A DNA stretch of 56,245 nucleotides from Nymphaea colorata (lineage: Eukaryota > Streptophyta > Magnoliopsida > Nymphaeales > Nymphaeaceae), in assembly GCF_008831285.2 (NCBI RefSeq), contig NW_022204719.1, forward strand, positions 1-56,245, in the 5' to 3' direction. Made by a program: the position numbers and the translations under genes. The notes under the pieces were generated by a model that saw only the letters and a list, made by a program, of their open reading frames with translations, did not search any database and was not told where the DNA came from. Shown here one piece after another: positions 10,296-22,428 of this stretch (its first letter is position 1; every line of letters begins with the position of its first letter).

Positions 10296-10308
10296 GGTTC
10301 AACCTAGA
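10296..10308. other. Head-to-head junction of the two elements
   Basis: GGTTCAACCTAGA here fits both parents. LTR A has GGTTCGACCTAGA at 3451-3463, and the ORF of element 1 has GGTTCAACCTAGA on the minus strand near 5145-5157. Left of this point the sequence is LTR in minus orientation; right of it, ORF in plus orientation. Confidence 0.8.
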
Positions 10309-11901
10309 GCATCAAATGGGAACCAAAGGCCCAACCAGCAGAACGAGTCGGTCAGACGGAGAGACACAAAGCACTCCAATGGCATTTACGAAGGACTACT
10401 TCCCTTACCTGAACCTTCCAAGACGACAGAACAAGAGAAATTAAGGGAAACTAATAGTACGTGTCCAAACTCAAACGAAGAGTGCTCATCTAGCCTAACA
10501 CAAGCTGATAGTAGGGCGACACCTCTTGAAGAACTAACGCCTGAGGCAAGTCCTAAAGTGACGCCGATGCAAAGCAAAGAAGAAATCTTCACCCTAGCGT
10601 CACCTTTTAGATGGGCAGATGAGCCATGGAATCAAGAAACCCGTGAGCAAACAAAGATAGAAACAATGGGGCAGCCAGCCACGGGCAGCAAAGGGTTGTT
10701 ACCACCTCCTAGCATCCTTATGAACCAACCTAAGGAGGGTGGTATGGATCACGAGTTCTTTGAGTCTCCCAAAAGTGCACGTATGAAACTCCAACAAGGG
10801 GCGACTCAAGAATTGGTAAGTCAAAACGCCAAAGTAGTTAGAGCCCAAGACAAGAGACCCTCTCTTGTTCAGCGCCAAGAAGGAAAAGAGGTAGTTGCCG
10901 CCTCTAAGAGAAGCAAAAAGGGTTCTAAACCCGGGTGTAAGCAACGAACCAAACCGCTTAACATCCGGGAGCAATTTGAAGAAGAGCTCCTAGCAGAAAT
11001 AGACGGAATCCTCCCCAAGTCTGAAGAGGAAAGCGAGAATGTTGTTGAGGAACGTCATGGCCTTAAGATGACAGATTTAGGAGCAGCCGGTGAGCAGTAC
11101 ACAGTGACCACCTTCGCCTCTTCCCAGCGTCAGATACAGTCTAGGAAAGGTGGTCGGCAACACAACTTGTCAACTCTGGGAAACTACATTGAAAAACTCT
11201 ACCCAGAGCGTTGGAGAGCATACCAATTTCCAGACTCTCCAAACTGTAGTCGGGAATTAAGGGACCCTTATAACTCCCTTAATCCGAACATGTCAGGCTT
11301 ATTACTAGGCCCCGACTATAGTGAGCGCGCAGCAGAAGCGCAGTGGCCTGTCCCAGTGAGCAGCAACACTTGGCAATCGCAGAACCACGGGCAGACCACC
11401 ACATTGAAAACGAGCAGAAGCGGAAGCAAACAGCTGCAAGGGCAGCAAAGGCTTCACATCGGGCAGCTGCCTAGAGACTACGGCCCTGAAAGGTTACGTC
11501 AGGAAACCATGAGTAGGACAACTCGGGTCTTTACTCGGGATTTTCAGAAAGGGCCGAGAGGAAGTTTCCTCAACCAGAGGAACTCCCTTGCCGTACTACC
11601 CCGGGACTATGGACCGAAGGAAAAATTTATGTGGGTAGCGCGTGGTATTCAGACCCATCCTGGAAAAGGTAAAGCAAGAGCTTGGGGACAAGCTCATTTT
11701 AAGGAGGGTGGATCTGTTACGAGCCAAAAATCCAGCCGGCTTGTAAGGGCTGAACCAAGGGCCAAGCCGGGTCCGACTAGGCTCGTAAGGGCTGGACGTG
11801 AGTCCAGCAAGGCAGCTAGGCCAGCCACGGAGGAAACTATACAGCTTGGAGTTCTTGCAGTGGGCGGAGCGGGCGGAGCAACAACGGCCAAGCGTGAGTG
11901 A
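10297..11901 (+). pseudogene. 5'-truncated copy of the retroelement ORF (C-terminal part only)
   Basis: The frame is open for 535 codons from the junction, just after a TAG in the LTR-derived sequence (10294-10296), to the stop ending at 11901. The first ATG, at 10558, is only an internal Met of the parent protein, matching the MQSKEE segment. The encoded sequence follows element 1's protein to the end, including the two LPRDYGP motifs and the KEGGSVTSQK segment over the polypurine tract. The last 62 codons lie in LTR C. Without the FHA-like and acidic parts it is a fragment, though it holds no internal stop or frameshift. Confidence 0.75.
11700..11714 (+). promoter_or_regulatory. Polypurine tract of element 2
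   Basis: AAGGAGGGTGGATC stands directly before TGTTAC, identical in layout to element 1. Confidence 0.75.
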
Positions 11902-12139
11902 AATTGGATTAAACCTCAAGGTGGCTTTGATCCGTTTTTAGGACTTTCCCGAACTTGATTGGTCTAACCTATGGTCGAGTCCTAACCCAAGTTCACACGA
12001 GGTAGTCTAGGTCGAACCTAGGCAAAAGGGGGTTGAGCCGGTCCAAGCTCAACCATGCGCCCAAGCAAGTGGATCCAAATGATCCACGGACCATTTTATT
12101 TGGACGGATAGCGTCCATTAGGATTGATTTTTTGGAGCT

Positions 12140-12242
12140 CGTTTTTGGATCCCATAGAGTTCCGTTTTTGGACCCCATTGAGTTCCGTTTTTGGATTTCT
12201 TTGGAGCTCCGTTTTTTAGATCCAATTGAGTTCCGTTTTTGT
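12140..12242. repeat. 23-bp minisatellite in LTR C
   Basis: Reverse-complement form of the block in LTRs A and B, with the core GAGTTCCGTTTTTGGAT in imperfect tandem copies. Confidence 0.75.
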
Positions 12243-12294
12243 TTTGATTCTTTAGTGAACCGGTTCGGAATGTGAACCGAGTTGATTAGGAAGT

Positions 12295-12301
12295 TATTTA
12301 A
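12295..12301 (+). promoter_or_regulatory. Possible TATA-like box of LTR C
   Basis: TATTTAA is conserved in all three LTRs and followed about 85 bp later by a CT-rich stretch. It is a candidate only. Confidence 0.25.
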
Positions 12302-15300
12302 GTGATTGAATTCATGTAATTGTTATGCTTTTGAATAAGGAAAATGAATTGAGGAATTGTGTTGGGTGGAATGCCCTTTCTCTCTCTCGTACTCCCCTTG
12401 GCTCACCCCTCTCCCGCGGTGGTCTCCCTTCTCTCCTTGGCGTCCCTCCTCATCCATGGCGCAGCCTCTTCTCCTCCACTCGTCCTCAAGGTATCTCCCT
12501 AGCCTAGCGTCATCTCTCTTGGCGTCATCTACCTTTCGAATCCCATGGTGAAGATCTGCATCGTCTTCAGCCCTCTTGTCAACCGAAGGTCTCCCTCTTC
12601 CACTCGTCCTTGTTTTCTGGTTTCTTCCTCTTCCCCTCGACCTAAGGATCACGGCCTAAGGATAGCAGCAAGCTCCGGCGCGCGGCGTCTCCAACGGACC
12701 ACGAAGAATACCCCACGAGCATTTTGTTGAAGCACGGTGCCTTCCTTCTCAAACACAAAGAAGGTTGTGAGGCTGTCTTCATCCCGGGAAGGCTGCAGCA
12801 ACTTGGGCGACCTGGTAGCAGCAGCAAAAGACATCAAAGTAGCGCAAGAGAAAAAGGTTAGTACGAAGAGAAAACAAGAAAAGTTAGTGAGCAACACGTT
12901 GCTCGGATTTGATTTTGTATTCGGCTAGAAGGAGAATTTCACTCCCTCGGTGTACACCCGAGAGTTTGAGCTCTCATCCCACGGCTGAAAACAGCACCAA
13001 ATTCTTGCTTATGCGTCTCAAGAACTCCTTGGCATTCTTGAAGTTCTTCCCCTCACGCTACGCACGAAGGTCTCCAAAGAGCGTCCTCACAAGAGCGCTT
13101 TGGTTGCCTCCGTTTTTGAGCAAAACGGATGCACAAATCCAGCAAGCAAAAGGCTTGCATAAGTGTATCAAAAGGGCGTCAAATTAAAGAGAAAAGTGCT
13201 TAGAAGAAGTCGCCCAATCAAGAGGAATCAAATGGCGTAAATTGAGCTTCATTCGGACCGCAAATCGCATGTTCTAGGCTCGGCCTGAATTCTGCAACTC
13301 CGGTGAACATCTAGGTGATTCCGGCCAGATTTTGGCCAATTCCGGCGTGGTCCATATTACCCCTGATCGTGGAAGGAGTCAGCTTCAGTTTGAGGGTATT
13401 CTGGTCCATTCCTTGGAGGAGCGCACTAGGGCGTTCAACCCTAGCCGCCGGTGCTAGCTCGCACCTTCCTTGGCCACCGGTCTTCATTTGGTAAGTCCTA
13501 TTCTTTCTCTCTTTTGTTTAATCCTAGCCCTTGAGTGAGCCACGTGTCAGCCATCCCCTTAGCCTCCCAGATTTACCTAGCCACCTGTCCCACTTGGTTG
13601 ATTCGGTCCCAGCCGAGAATCATCCAAGACTCCATCGAATTCCCCCAAATCCGGTAAGTCCCTCTCCTCGCAATCTCCTTACCAATTTTGTTGCCAATCT
13701 TGTAGTCAACCGAGTCCTTCCTCTCATCTTAGCCATTGGTGTCGCCACGTGTCGTCATCCCAGCCTGCTGCTCCTGCCACCTCACCAGCTAGTCCCTCCT
13801 TCCTTGTCGAGCAGCCTACCCCACGCGTTTTCACCTTTTCCCTCGCATAATCCCTCTACCGTTTTTGTTGACTCTCACACGTATTTCCATTTTGGTGGAG
13901 CGTTGTGAGAACGCCACCTCCTCCTCTTCCCTATCCGAGCCCCTTCCTTTTTGTTAGCCCCAAGCCTCATCACCAGGTCACCACTCCCTCTCGAGACCTT
14001 GGCCCCACACGTTTTACCTTTCTCATCCCTTGGAGCCCTTGCCGATTTCGTAGAGGCCATCACACGTTTTCCTTTTGGAAGTGAGGTCTAGGAATTCGCC
14101 ACCTCCTCCTTGCCCCAGCTCGTCTCCTCCATTTTTGGTATCTTACCTTAGCTCCTCTCCACCTCACCTTCCCTAATTATTACCCACCTGAACCGAGCCA
14201 GCTTTCCCCCTCTATGTCGCACACCATTCCTTTGTAGGTCCCACGGTTTACACTTGTCAACGTTGGAGCCAACCTTGTTATCGCACTTCCCCCTTTCTTT
14301 TCCTCCACCGTCTTTAGTCCCTCTCGCATGGAGTTCTACCCTTGCCACCTCATGCTCTTACCTTGAGTGTTAGCCAGCTTTACCCCTTTAGCTCTTGCCT
14401 AATCCCTTTCTTGTCGAGTCACCGCTTGTGTCCCTCGTGAAGAAGAGAAGAAGGAGTCCCCACGCGCCCAACGTTGAAGTCTTACCTTTTGTCTTTGGCC
14501 ACGTGCCTCCCCTTCCTAACAATTGGAAGAAAGCCGAGCCAATTCCCTCCTCATTCTTTAGGAAGGAAATTGGAGTCGAATCCTTATTTGCTAGTCTCTC
14601 TCTAGCAACTCTCTTAGCTCTCATTTCAGTTTAGAATTGAGCGCCCCTTTTCCTCCTCTACCGTAGGAAGGAATCTCCCCGCCAACCCTTGCCTTTGGCA
14701 ATTGGCGTCCTTCTCACCTCCCTCTTTCTTAGTTAGGTGGCCTCCACCTGGCCTCACCCACTTCGATACCCGTAGGAACCATTGACCAGCTTAAGTCAAC
14801 ACCCCTTAGATAGACTTACCGTAACCTCCCTTGTCCTAATTTAGGTAAGTCCTTGTCGCAATATCCCTTGGTCAACCCCCCTAAGTCGACCTCTCCTACT
14901 TTGGCCACCCGTGCCCTTGACCCTCCTTTGCTCTATTTCTGGAAAGTAGCCCTAGGTCCTAAGGCAGCCAAGGTCAACGCTGCCTAAGTGATTCGGACCC
15001 ACCTCTTGCAAGGCTAGACCCAAGCCGCCCCTCTCTTCCGCACCTTCCTTATGCCTTAGCGTCTTGACTTAATTCAAGTCAATCCCAGCCGCATTTGAAC
15101 CTAAGCCAGTCCTTAGTCCGCCTTCACCCAGCTGACCCTAAGCCTTGACCTGGCGAGCCACCCTTAACCGGACCCTCTCGTAGCTAGGTTTGCCCGAGCT
15201 CTAAACCAAGCTCTTATCTTTTCCCGTAGCTAGGTTCTTCCGGGTTCTAAACCGAACCCATCCCTTCCGAAGGTCCTCCCCTACGCACGGCGAGGCACTT

Positions 15301-16065
15301 CCAGTTCTGGTACCCTCTTGGAGCAGCGATCCCAGCACGGCCAGGAGGACCTATCCCAGCAGTAGCTAACCACTAGCTGCTGTCTCTTGCTCACGAACAG
15401 GAGGGCCGTATTCCAGCAACACGTCCGGCGTCCATAGCCGGCAATTTGAAGACTGCCGGTGTAGCTTCCACCTCTTCACGGGATCCAATCCGCTTCTTCC
15501 TCATTCGGAGATCTCCCTCACTGTTGCTGCATTGCCCGAGGTTGGGGATTCACCTCGTGGCCTCCTTGCGGACAGCCAAGACTAGCTTGGCCGGTAACGC
15601 CCTCTCACTCTCTTGTAGTTTCGCGGGTCGGGTGCATTTGCTTTCGTATTTGCTTGAGCCCGGCTTCGGCCTTGGTTGATTCCAGTGGTACCTCGACGGC
15701 CCTTGGCCTAGACACGACCGCTAATCGACGAGCCTACCTAGGGTATTGGGTGTGGTTTGTTACGTATAGATGTGGTTGTGTGGTTTGATGGTTTGGATTG
15801 AGTGAGTTGCGAGAGTACTCTTGTATCGCGCACGCTTGTACGGCCTCACATCCCTCATAGTTATTTGTAGTAGGTTTTGACTTAGTTAGGTTTTTGGGAT
15901 TACCCCTACTTGTTCATCACGTCCTATTGGGTTTGCGCCGGGGTCCTGTCCGGCCGGGTAGTTCCTTGTATTATTTGTTTAGGTTTTTGGTCTAGATCCT
16001 CGAGGCGATCTTGGCAGTAGGACCTCGACTCCTTGGGTCGGACCGTTGGGGTCGGGATCCTAACA

Positions 16066-16086
16066 ATTTTCAAATGGCGCGGGATC
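16066..16086. other. 21-bp unique spacer between LTR C and satellite
   Basis: This short stretch, starting ATTTTCAAATGGCGCGGG, matches neither the LTR nor the satellite unit at this phase. The satellite begins at TCATAGGTTTG. Confidence 0.6.
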
Positions 16087-16130
16087 TCATAGGTTTGTAT
16101 GGAAATGAATGAGATTTGAGTGATTCATTT

Positions 16131-19100
16131 GGTGTCTTGTAGGTAACCTAATATGTTTCACTTGTTATTACATATATTTGATCACATATATTTAATTGAG
16201 AGATTAAATGATTCATTTTCACTTGTTATTACATATATTTGATCAATATATTTAATTGAGTGTGCGTAGCCATTTGTTACATACGTATAGAATGACTTAG
16301 TGGCTTGAAATAAGAAGTTCGTTTGGAAATGAATGAGAGTCAGGTCATTAAGTTGGTCCCTTACAGTTAATCTAGTGCTTTTCACTTGTTATTACATCTA
16401 TAATGAATGATTTAAATGATTGAAATCGCAAGTTCATATGGATACAAATGGGATCTATGCATTACTTTGAGTGCGTGTAATTAGTCCGATGAGTTGAATT
16501 TGTTGTTACATCTATAGTGAACGATCTAAAGGATTGAAATCACGCGTTCGTACCAATACAAGTGAGATTTAAATGATTCATATGATCATGCATGCTTAAT
16601 TGAATGTGTTTAACTTGTTGTTACATCTATATTAAATGATTTAGTAGATCGAAATCACAAGTTTGTATGAAAATGAATGAGATTCGAGTGATTCATTTGG
16701 TGTCTTATGGTTTACCTAATGTGTTTCACTAGTTGTTACATTTATAATGATTCTTAATACGGATGTCCTTAACAAGTGATTCATTTGGTGTCATATAGTT
16801 AACCTAATGTGTTTCACTTGTAATTTAATTGAATCTGCTTAACAAGTGAATTAGGTTAACAATAGGACACCAAATGAATCACTCAAATCTCATTCATTTT
16901 CATGCAAGCCTGTGATTTCAATCTACTAAATCATTTAACATGGATATAACAATAAGTCAAGTACATGCAATAAAGTATGCGTGATCATATGAATCACTTA
17001 AATCTGACTCGTATTGGTACGACTAGAGTGCACGATCTAAAGGATTGAAACTACAAGTTCGTATCAATACAAGTGCGATTTAAGTGATTCAAATGATCAT
17101 ACATACTTAATTGAATGTGCTTAACTTATTGTTACATCCATGTTGCTTGATTAAGTGAACTGAAATCACAAGTTTGTATGAAAAGAATGTGATTCGAGTG
17201 ATTCATTTGGTGTCTTATAGTTAACCTAACGTGTTTCACATGTTATTACATCCACGATCAATGATTTAAATAATTAAAACTCACAAGTTTATATGGATAT
17301 AAAGGAGACCTATGCATTAGTTTGATCATTTCTAGTTTGTACGATAAGTTGAACATGTATTTACATCTATAGTGATCGATGCACAAGTTCACGTCAATAC
17401 GAGTGGGATTTAAGTGATTCAATTGATCACGCATATTTAATTGAATGTACTTAACTTGTTGTTACCTTTATATTAAATGATTTAGTAAATTCAAATCATA
17501 GGTTTATATGAAAATGAATGGGATTCGATGATTCATTTGGTGTCTTACAGGTAACTTAATGTGTTTCACTTGTTATTACATACATTTGATCACTTATGTT
17601 TAATCGAGAGATTATGTGATTCATTTTTACTTGTTCTTACATACATTTGATAACTTATATTTAATTGAATGTGCGTAACCATTTGTTACATACGTATAGA
17701 ATGACTTAGTGGCTTGAAAAAAGAAGTCCGTTTGGAAATGAATGAGAGTCAAGTCACTTTATTGGTCCCTTATAGTTAATCTAATGTATTTCACTTGTCA
17801 TTACATCTATAATGAATGATTTAAATGGTTGAAATCACAAGTTTATATGGATACAAATGGTTGAAGTCACTATATTTGTACACGTGTAGTTAGTCCGATG
17901 AGTTGAATTTGTTGTTACATCTATAGGGAACGTTCTAAAGGTTTGAAATCACATGTTCGTACGAATACAAGGGAGATTTAAGTGATTCATATAATCGTGC
18001 ATACTTAATTGAATGTGTTTAACTTGTTGTTACATCTATAATAAATGATTTAGTAGATTGAAATCACAAGTTTGTGCGAAAATGAATGATATTCGAGTGA
18101 TTCATTTGGTGTCTTGTAGTTAACCTATTGTGTTTCACTTGTTATTACATCTTTGATCAATGATTTAAATGATTAAAACTTACAAGTTTGTATGGATATA
18201 AAGGAGACCTATGCATTAGTTTGATCCCTTGTAGTTAGTTCAATAAGTTGAACTAGTTCTTACATCTATGGTGATCGATGTAAGGAATTGAAATCACAAG
18301 TTCGTATCAGTACGAGTGGGATTTAAGTGATTCATTTTATCACACATATGTAATTGAATGTGCTTAACTTGTTGTTACGTCTATATTAAATGATTTAGTA
18401 GATTAAAATCATAGGTTTGTATGAAAATGAATGATATTGGAGTGATTCATTTGGTGTCTTGTAAGTAACCTAATGTGTTTCACTTGTTATTACATATATT
18501 TGATCACTTATATTTAATTGAGAGATTAAGTGATTCATTTTCACTTGTTATTACATATAATTGATCACTTGTATTTAATTGAATGTGCGTGACCATTTCT
18601 TACTTACGTATAGAATGACCTAGTGGCTTTGATACCAGAAGTTCGTTTGGAATACATATATAATGAATGATTTAAATGATTGAAATCACATGTTCATGTG
18701 GATACAAACTCGTGTAGTTAGTCCGATGAGTTGAATAATTGTTACAACTATAGTGCACGATCTAAATGATTGAAATCACAAGTTCGTATCAATACAAGTG
18801 CGATTTAAGTGATTCAAATGATCACACATACTTAATTGAATGTGCTTAACTTGTTGCTACATCCATATTGCTAGATTAAGTGAATCAAATCACAAGTTTG
18901 TGTGAAAATAAATGAGATTTGAGTGATTCATTTGGTGTCTTATAATTAACCTAATATGTTTCACTCGTTATGACATCTATGATCAACGATTTAAACGATA
19001 AAAACTCACAAGTTTATATGGATGTAAAGGAGACCTATGGATTAGTTTAGTTTGATCCCTTGTAGTTTGTTCAATAAGTCGAACATGTTGTTACATCTCA

Positions 19101-19282
19101 TTCATTTGTATCCATACGCACACTAAATCACTCGTCTCGATACGAGTGAGATTTAAGTGATTCATTGGATCACGCATACTTAATTGAATGTGCTTAACTT
19201 GTTGTTGCGTCTATATTAAATGATTTAGTATATTGAAATCATAGGTTTGTATGGAAATGAATGAGATTTGAGTGATTCATTT
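16131..19282 (+). repeat. Satellite unit 1 (3152 bp)
   Basis: Full unit next to the retroelement. It carries private variants, for example TAGTGCTTTTCAC near 16374 and GAATCTGCTT at 16831, as expected at an array edge. Confidence 0.9.
16775..17027. repeat. Inverted segment and hairpin within satellite unit 1
   Basis: The arm 16775-16820 (AGTGATTCATTTGGTGTC...) and the arm 16843-16884 (...GACACCAAATGAATCACT) are complementary with a loop of about 22 bases. From 16843 to about 17027 the monomer sequence runs in reverse orientation, then direct orientation resumes at TAGTGCACGATC. Equivalent hairpins begin near 19927, 29369, 43517 and 52984, and one occurs in every unit. Confidence 0.85.
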
Positions 19283-22200
19283 GGTGTCTTGTAGGTAACC
19301 TAATATGTTTCACTTGTTATTACATATATTTGATCACATATATTTAATTGAGAGATTAAATGATTCATTTTCACTTGTTATTACATATATTTGATCAATA
19401 TATTTAATTGAGTGTGCGTAGCCATTTGTTACATACGTATAGATTGACTTAGTGGCTTGAAATAAGAAGTTCGTTTGGAAATGAATGAGAGTCAGGTCAT
19501 TAAGTTGGTCCCTTACAGTTAATCTAGTGCATTTCACTTGTTATTACATCTATAATGAATGATTTAAATGATTGAAATCGCAAGTTCATATGGATACAAA
19601 TGGGATCTATGCATTACTTTGAGTGCGTGTAATTAGTCCGATGAGTTGAATTTGTTGTTACATCTATAGTGAACGATCTAAAGGATTGAAATCACGCGTT
19701 CGTACCAATACAAGTGAGATTTAAATGATTCATATGATCATGCATGCTTAATTGAATGTGTTTAACTTGTTGTTACATCTATATTAAATGATTTAGTAGA
19801 TCGAAATCACAAGTTTGTATGAAAATGAATGAGATTCGAGTGATTCATTTGGTGTCTTATGGTTTACCTAATGTGTTTCAGTAGTTGTTACATTTATAAT
19901 GATTCTTAATACGGATGTCCTTAACAAGTGATTCATTTGGTGTCATATAGTTAACCTAATGTGTTTCACTTGTAATTTAATTGAATGTGCTTAACAAGTG
20001 AATTAGGTTAACAATAGGGCACCAAATGAATCACTCAAATCTCATTCATTTTCATGCAAGCCTGTGATTTCAATCTACTAAATCATTTAACATGGATATA
20101 ACAATAAGTCAAGTACATTCAATAAAGTATGCGTGATCATATGAATCACTTAAATCTGACTCGTATTGGTACGACTATAGTGCACGATCTAAAGGATTGA
20201 AATTACAAGTTCGTATGAATATAAGTGCGATTTAAGTGATTCAAATGATCACACATACTTAATTGAATGTGCTTAACTTATTGTTACATCCATGTTGCTT
20301 GATTAAGTGAACTGAAATCACAAGTTTGTATGAAAATGAATGTGATTCGAGTGATTCATTTGGTGTCTTATAGTTAACCTAACGTGTTTCACATGTTATT
20401 ACATCCACGATCAATGATTTAGATAATTAAAACTCACAAGTTTATATGGATATAAAGGAGACCTATGCATTAGTTTGATCCTTTCTAGTTTGTACGATAA
20501 GTTGAACATGTATTTACATCTATAGTGATCGATGCACAAGTTCACGTCAATACGAGTGGGATTTAAGTGATTCAATTAATCACGCATATTTAATTGAATG
20601 TACTTAACTTGTTGTTACTTTATATTAAATGATTTAGTAAATTCAAATCATAGGTTTATATGAAAATGAATGGGATTCGAGTGATTCATTTGGTGTTTAC
20701 AGGTAACTTAATGTGTTTCACTTGTTATTACATACATTTGATCACTTATGTTTAATCGAGAGATTATGTGATTCATTTTTACTTGTTCTTACATACATTT
20801 GATAACTTATATTTAATTGAATGTGCGTAACCATTTGTTACATACGTATAGAATGACTTAGTGGCTTGAAAAAGAAGTCCGTTTGGAAATGAATGAGAGT
20901 CAAGTCACTATATTGGTCCCTTATAGTTAATCTAATGTATTTCACTTGTATTACATCTATAATGAATGATTTAAATGGTTGAAATCACAAGTTTATATGG
21001 ATACAAATGGTTGAAGTCACTATATTTGTACACGTGTAGTTAGTCCGATGAGTTGAATTTGTGTTACATCTATAGGGAACGTTCTAAAGGATTGAAATCA
21101 CATGTTCGTACGAATACAAGGAGATTTAAGTGATTCATATAATCATGCATACTTAATTGAATGTGTTTAACTTGTTGTTACGTCTATAATAAATGATTTA
21201 GTAGATTGAAATCACAAGTTTGTGCGAAAATGAATGATATTCGAGTGATTCATTTGGTGTCTTGTAGTTAACCTATTGTGTTTCACTTGTTATTACATCT
21301 TTGATCAATGATTTAAATGATTAAAACTTACAAGTTTGTATGGATATAAAGGAGACCTATGCATTAGTTTGATCCCTTGTAGTTAGTTCAATAAGTTGAA
21401 CTAGTTCTTACATCTATGGTGATCGATGTAAGGAATTGAAATCACAAGTTCGTATCAGTACGAGTGGGATTTAAGTGATTCATTTTATCACACATACGTA
21501 ATTGAATGTGCTTAACTTGTTGTTACGTCTATATTAAATGATTTAGTAGATTAAATCATAGGTTTGTATGAAAATGAATGATATTGAGTGATTCATTTGG
21601 TGTCTTGTAAGTAACCTAATGTGTTTCACTTGTTATTACATATATTTGATCACTTATATTTAATTGAGAGATTAAGTGATTCATTTTCACTTGTTATTAC
21701 ATATAATTGATCACTTGTATTTAATTGAATGTGCGTGACCATTTCTTACTTACGTATAGAATGACCTAGTGGCTTTGATACCAGAAGTTCGTTTGAATAC
21801 ATATATAATGAATGATTTAAATGATTGAAATCACATGTTCATGTGGACACAAACTCGTGTAGTTAGTCCGATGAGTTGAATTTATTGTTACAACTATAGT
21901 GCACGATCTAAATGATTGAAATCACAAGTTCGTATCAATACAAGTGCGATTTAAGTGATTCAAATGATCACACATACTTAATTGAATGTGCTTAACTTGT
22001 TGTTACATCCATATTGCTAGATTAAGTGAATTCAAATCACAAGTTTGTGTGAAAATAAATGAGATTTGAGTGATTCATTTGGTGTCTTATAATTAACCTA
22101 ATGTGTTTCACTCGTTATGACATCTATGATCAACGATTTAAACGATAAAAACTCACAAGTTTATATGGATGTAAAGGAGACCTATGGATTAGTTTAGTTT

Positions 22201-22428
22201 GATCCTTGTAGTTTGTTCAATAAGTTGAACATGTTGTTACATCTCATTCATTTGTATCCATACGCACACTAAATCACTCGTCTCGATACGAGTGAGATTT
22301 AAGTGATTCATTTGATCACGCATACTTAATTGAATGTGCTTAACTTGTTGTTACGTCTATATTAAATGATTTAGTATATTGAAATCATAGGTTTGTATGG
22401 AAATGAATGAGATTTGAGTGATTCATTT
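19283..22428 (+). repeat. Satellite unit 2 (3146 bp)
   Basis: Full unit. It shares left-side variants such as GTATCAGTACGAG with unit 1. It shows several single-base losses against other units (for example near 20618 and 21061). Confidence 0.9.

Larger units (their letters stand above)
1..10308 (-). mobile_element. Element 1: non-autonomous LARD-like LTR retroelement, nearly complete
   Basis: Read on the minus strand the order is 5' LTR (10308 to 7130), primer-binding site (7127-7115), leader, one long ORF (6115-3563), polypurine tract and 3' LTR (3755 to 1, cut by the window edge). LTR ends are TGTTAC...CTAACA. The internal domain is 3374 bp. No protease, reverse transcriptase, RNase H or integrase motif is visible in it, so mobility would need proteins from an autonomous relative. 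LARDs described in grasses have LTRs of about 4.4 kb and internal domains of about 3.5 kb, so the proportions fit, although those internal domains are usually called non-coding. The initiator-Met primer site and the placement of the polypurine tract suggest a Ty3/gypsy ancestor; that is inference. The 5' LTR has lost its first 292 or so bases at the junction with element 2. Confidence 0.85.
7130..10308 (-). repeat. 5' LTR of element 1 (LTR B), internally deleted and 5'-truncated
   Basis: Its inner end (TGTTAGGATCC on the plus strand at 7130) is intact and next to the primer site. Compared with LTR C it lacks about 0.9 kb (C 14861-15759), replaced by a 25-bp filler at 7437-7461. Its other end stops at 10308, where the sequence passes into the ORF of element 2 in the opposite sense, so about the first 292 bases of the LTR are missing. 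The blocks 8890-9640 and 9980-10300 match LTR C almost exactly, while 9685-9850 differs from both A and C. The 125-codon frame is intact at 8790 to 8413. Confidence 0.88.
10297..16065 (+). mobile_element. Element 2: 5'-truncated copy of the same retroelement family
   Basis: On the plus strand it has the 3' part of the element ORF, the polypurine tract and a complete 3' LTR. The 5' LTR, primer site, leader and first part of the ORF, including the FHA-like region, are absent. Its ORF differs from that of element 1 at many residues, for example AEIDGILPKSEEESENVV against AKTNGILPESEEENENII. It therefore comes from another family member and is not a mirror copy of element 1. Confidence 0.85.
11715..16065 (+). 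repeat. Complete 3' LTR of element 2 (LTR C), 4351 bp
   Basis: It runs from TGTTACGAGCC to GGATCCTAACA and so has the short inverted ends TGTTA/TAACA. It is the only full-length LTR in the window and serves as the reference for A and B. It contains the 125-codon frame (13531-13908) with two substitutions against A and B. It is followed by ATTTT, a possible target-site duplication whose partner would lie elsewhere. It is visibly more GC-rich than the satellite next to it. Confidence 0.9.

Noticed and set aside
10558-11901. Independent 447-aa gene starting at the ATG at 10558
   Set aside because: The frame is open and homologous to the retroelement ORF upstream of this ATG as far as the junction at 10297, so this is an internal Met of a truncated copy.
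16182-16385. 67-codon open frame on the minus strand repeated in nearly every satellite unit
   Set aside because: It follows from the conserved repeat sequence, lacks any known motif, is broken by single-base changes in unit 5 and is extended into poly-Lys by the T-rich scar. Not a gene.
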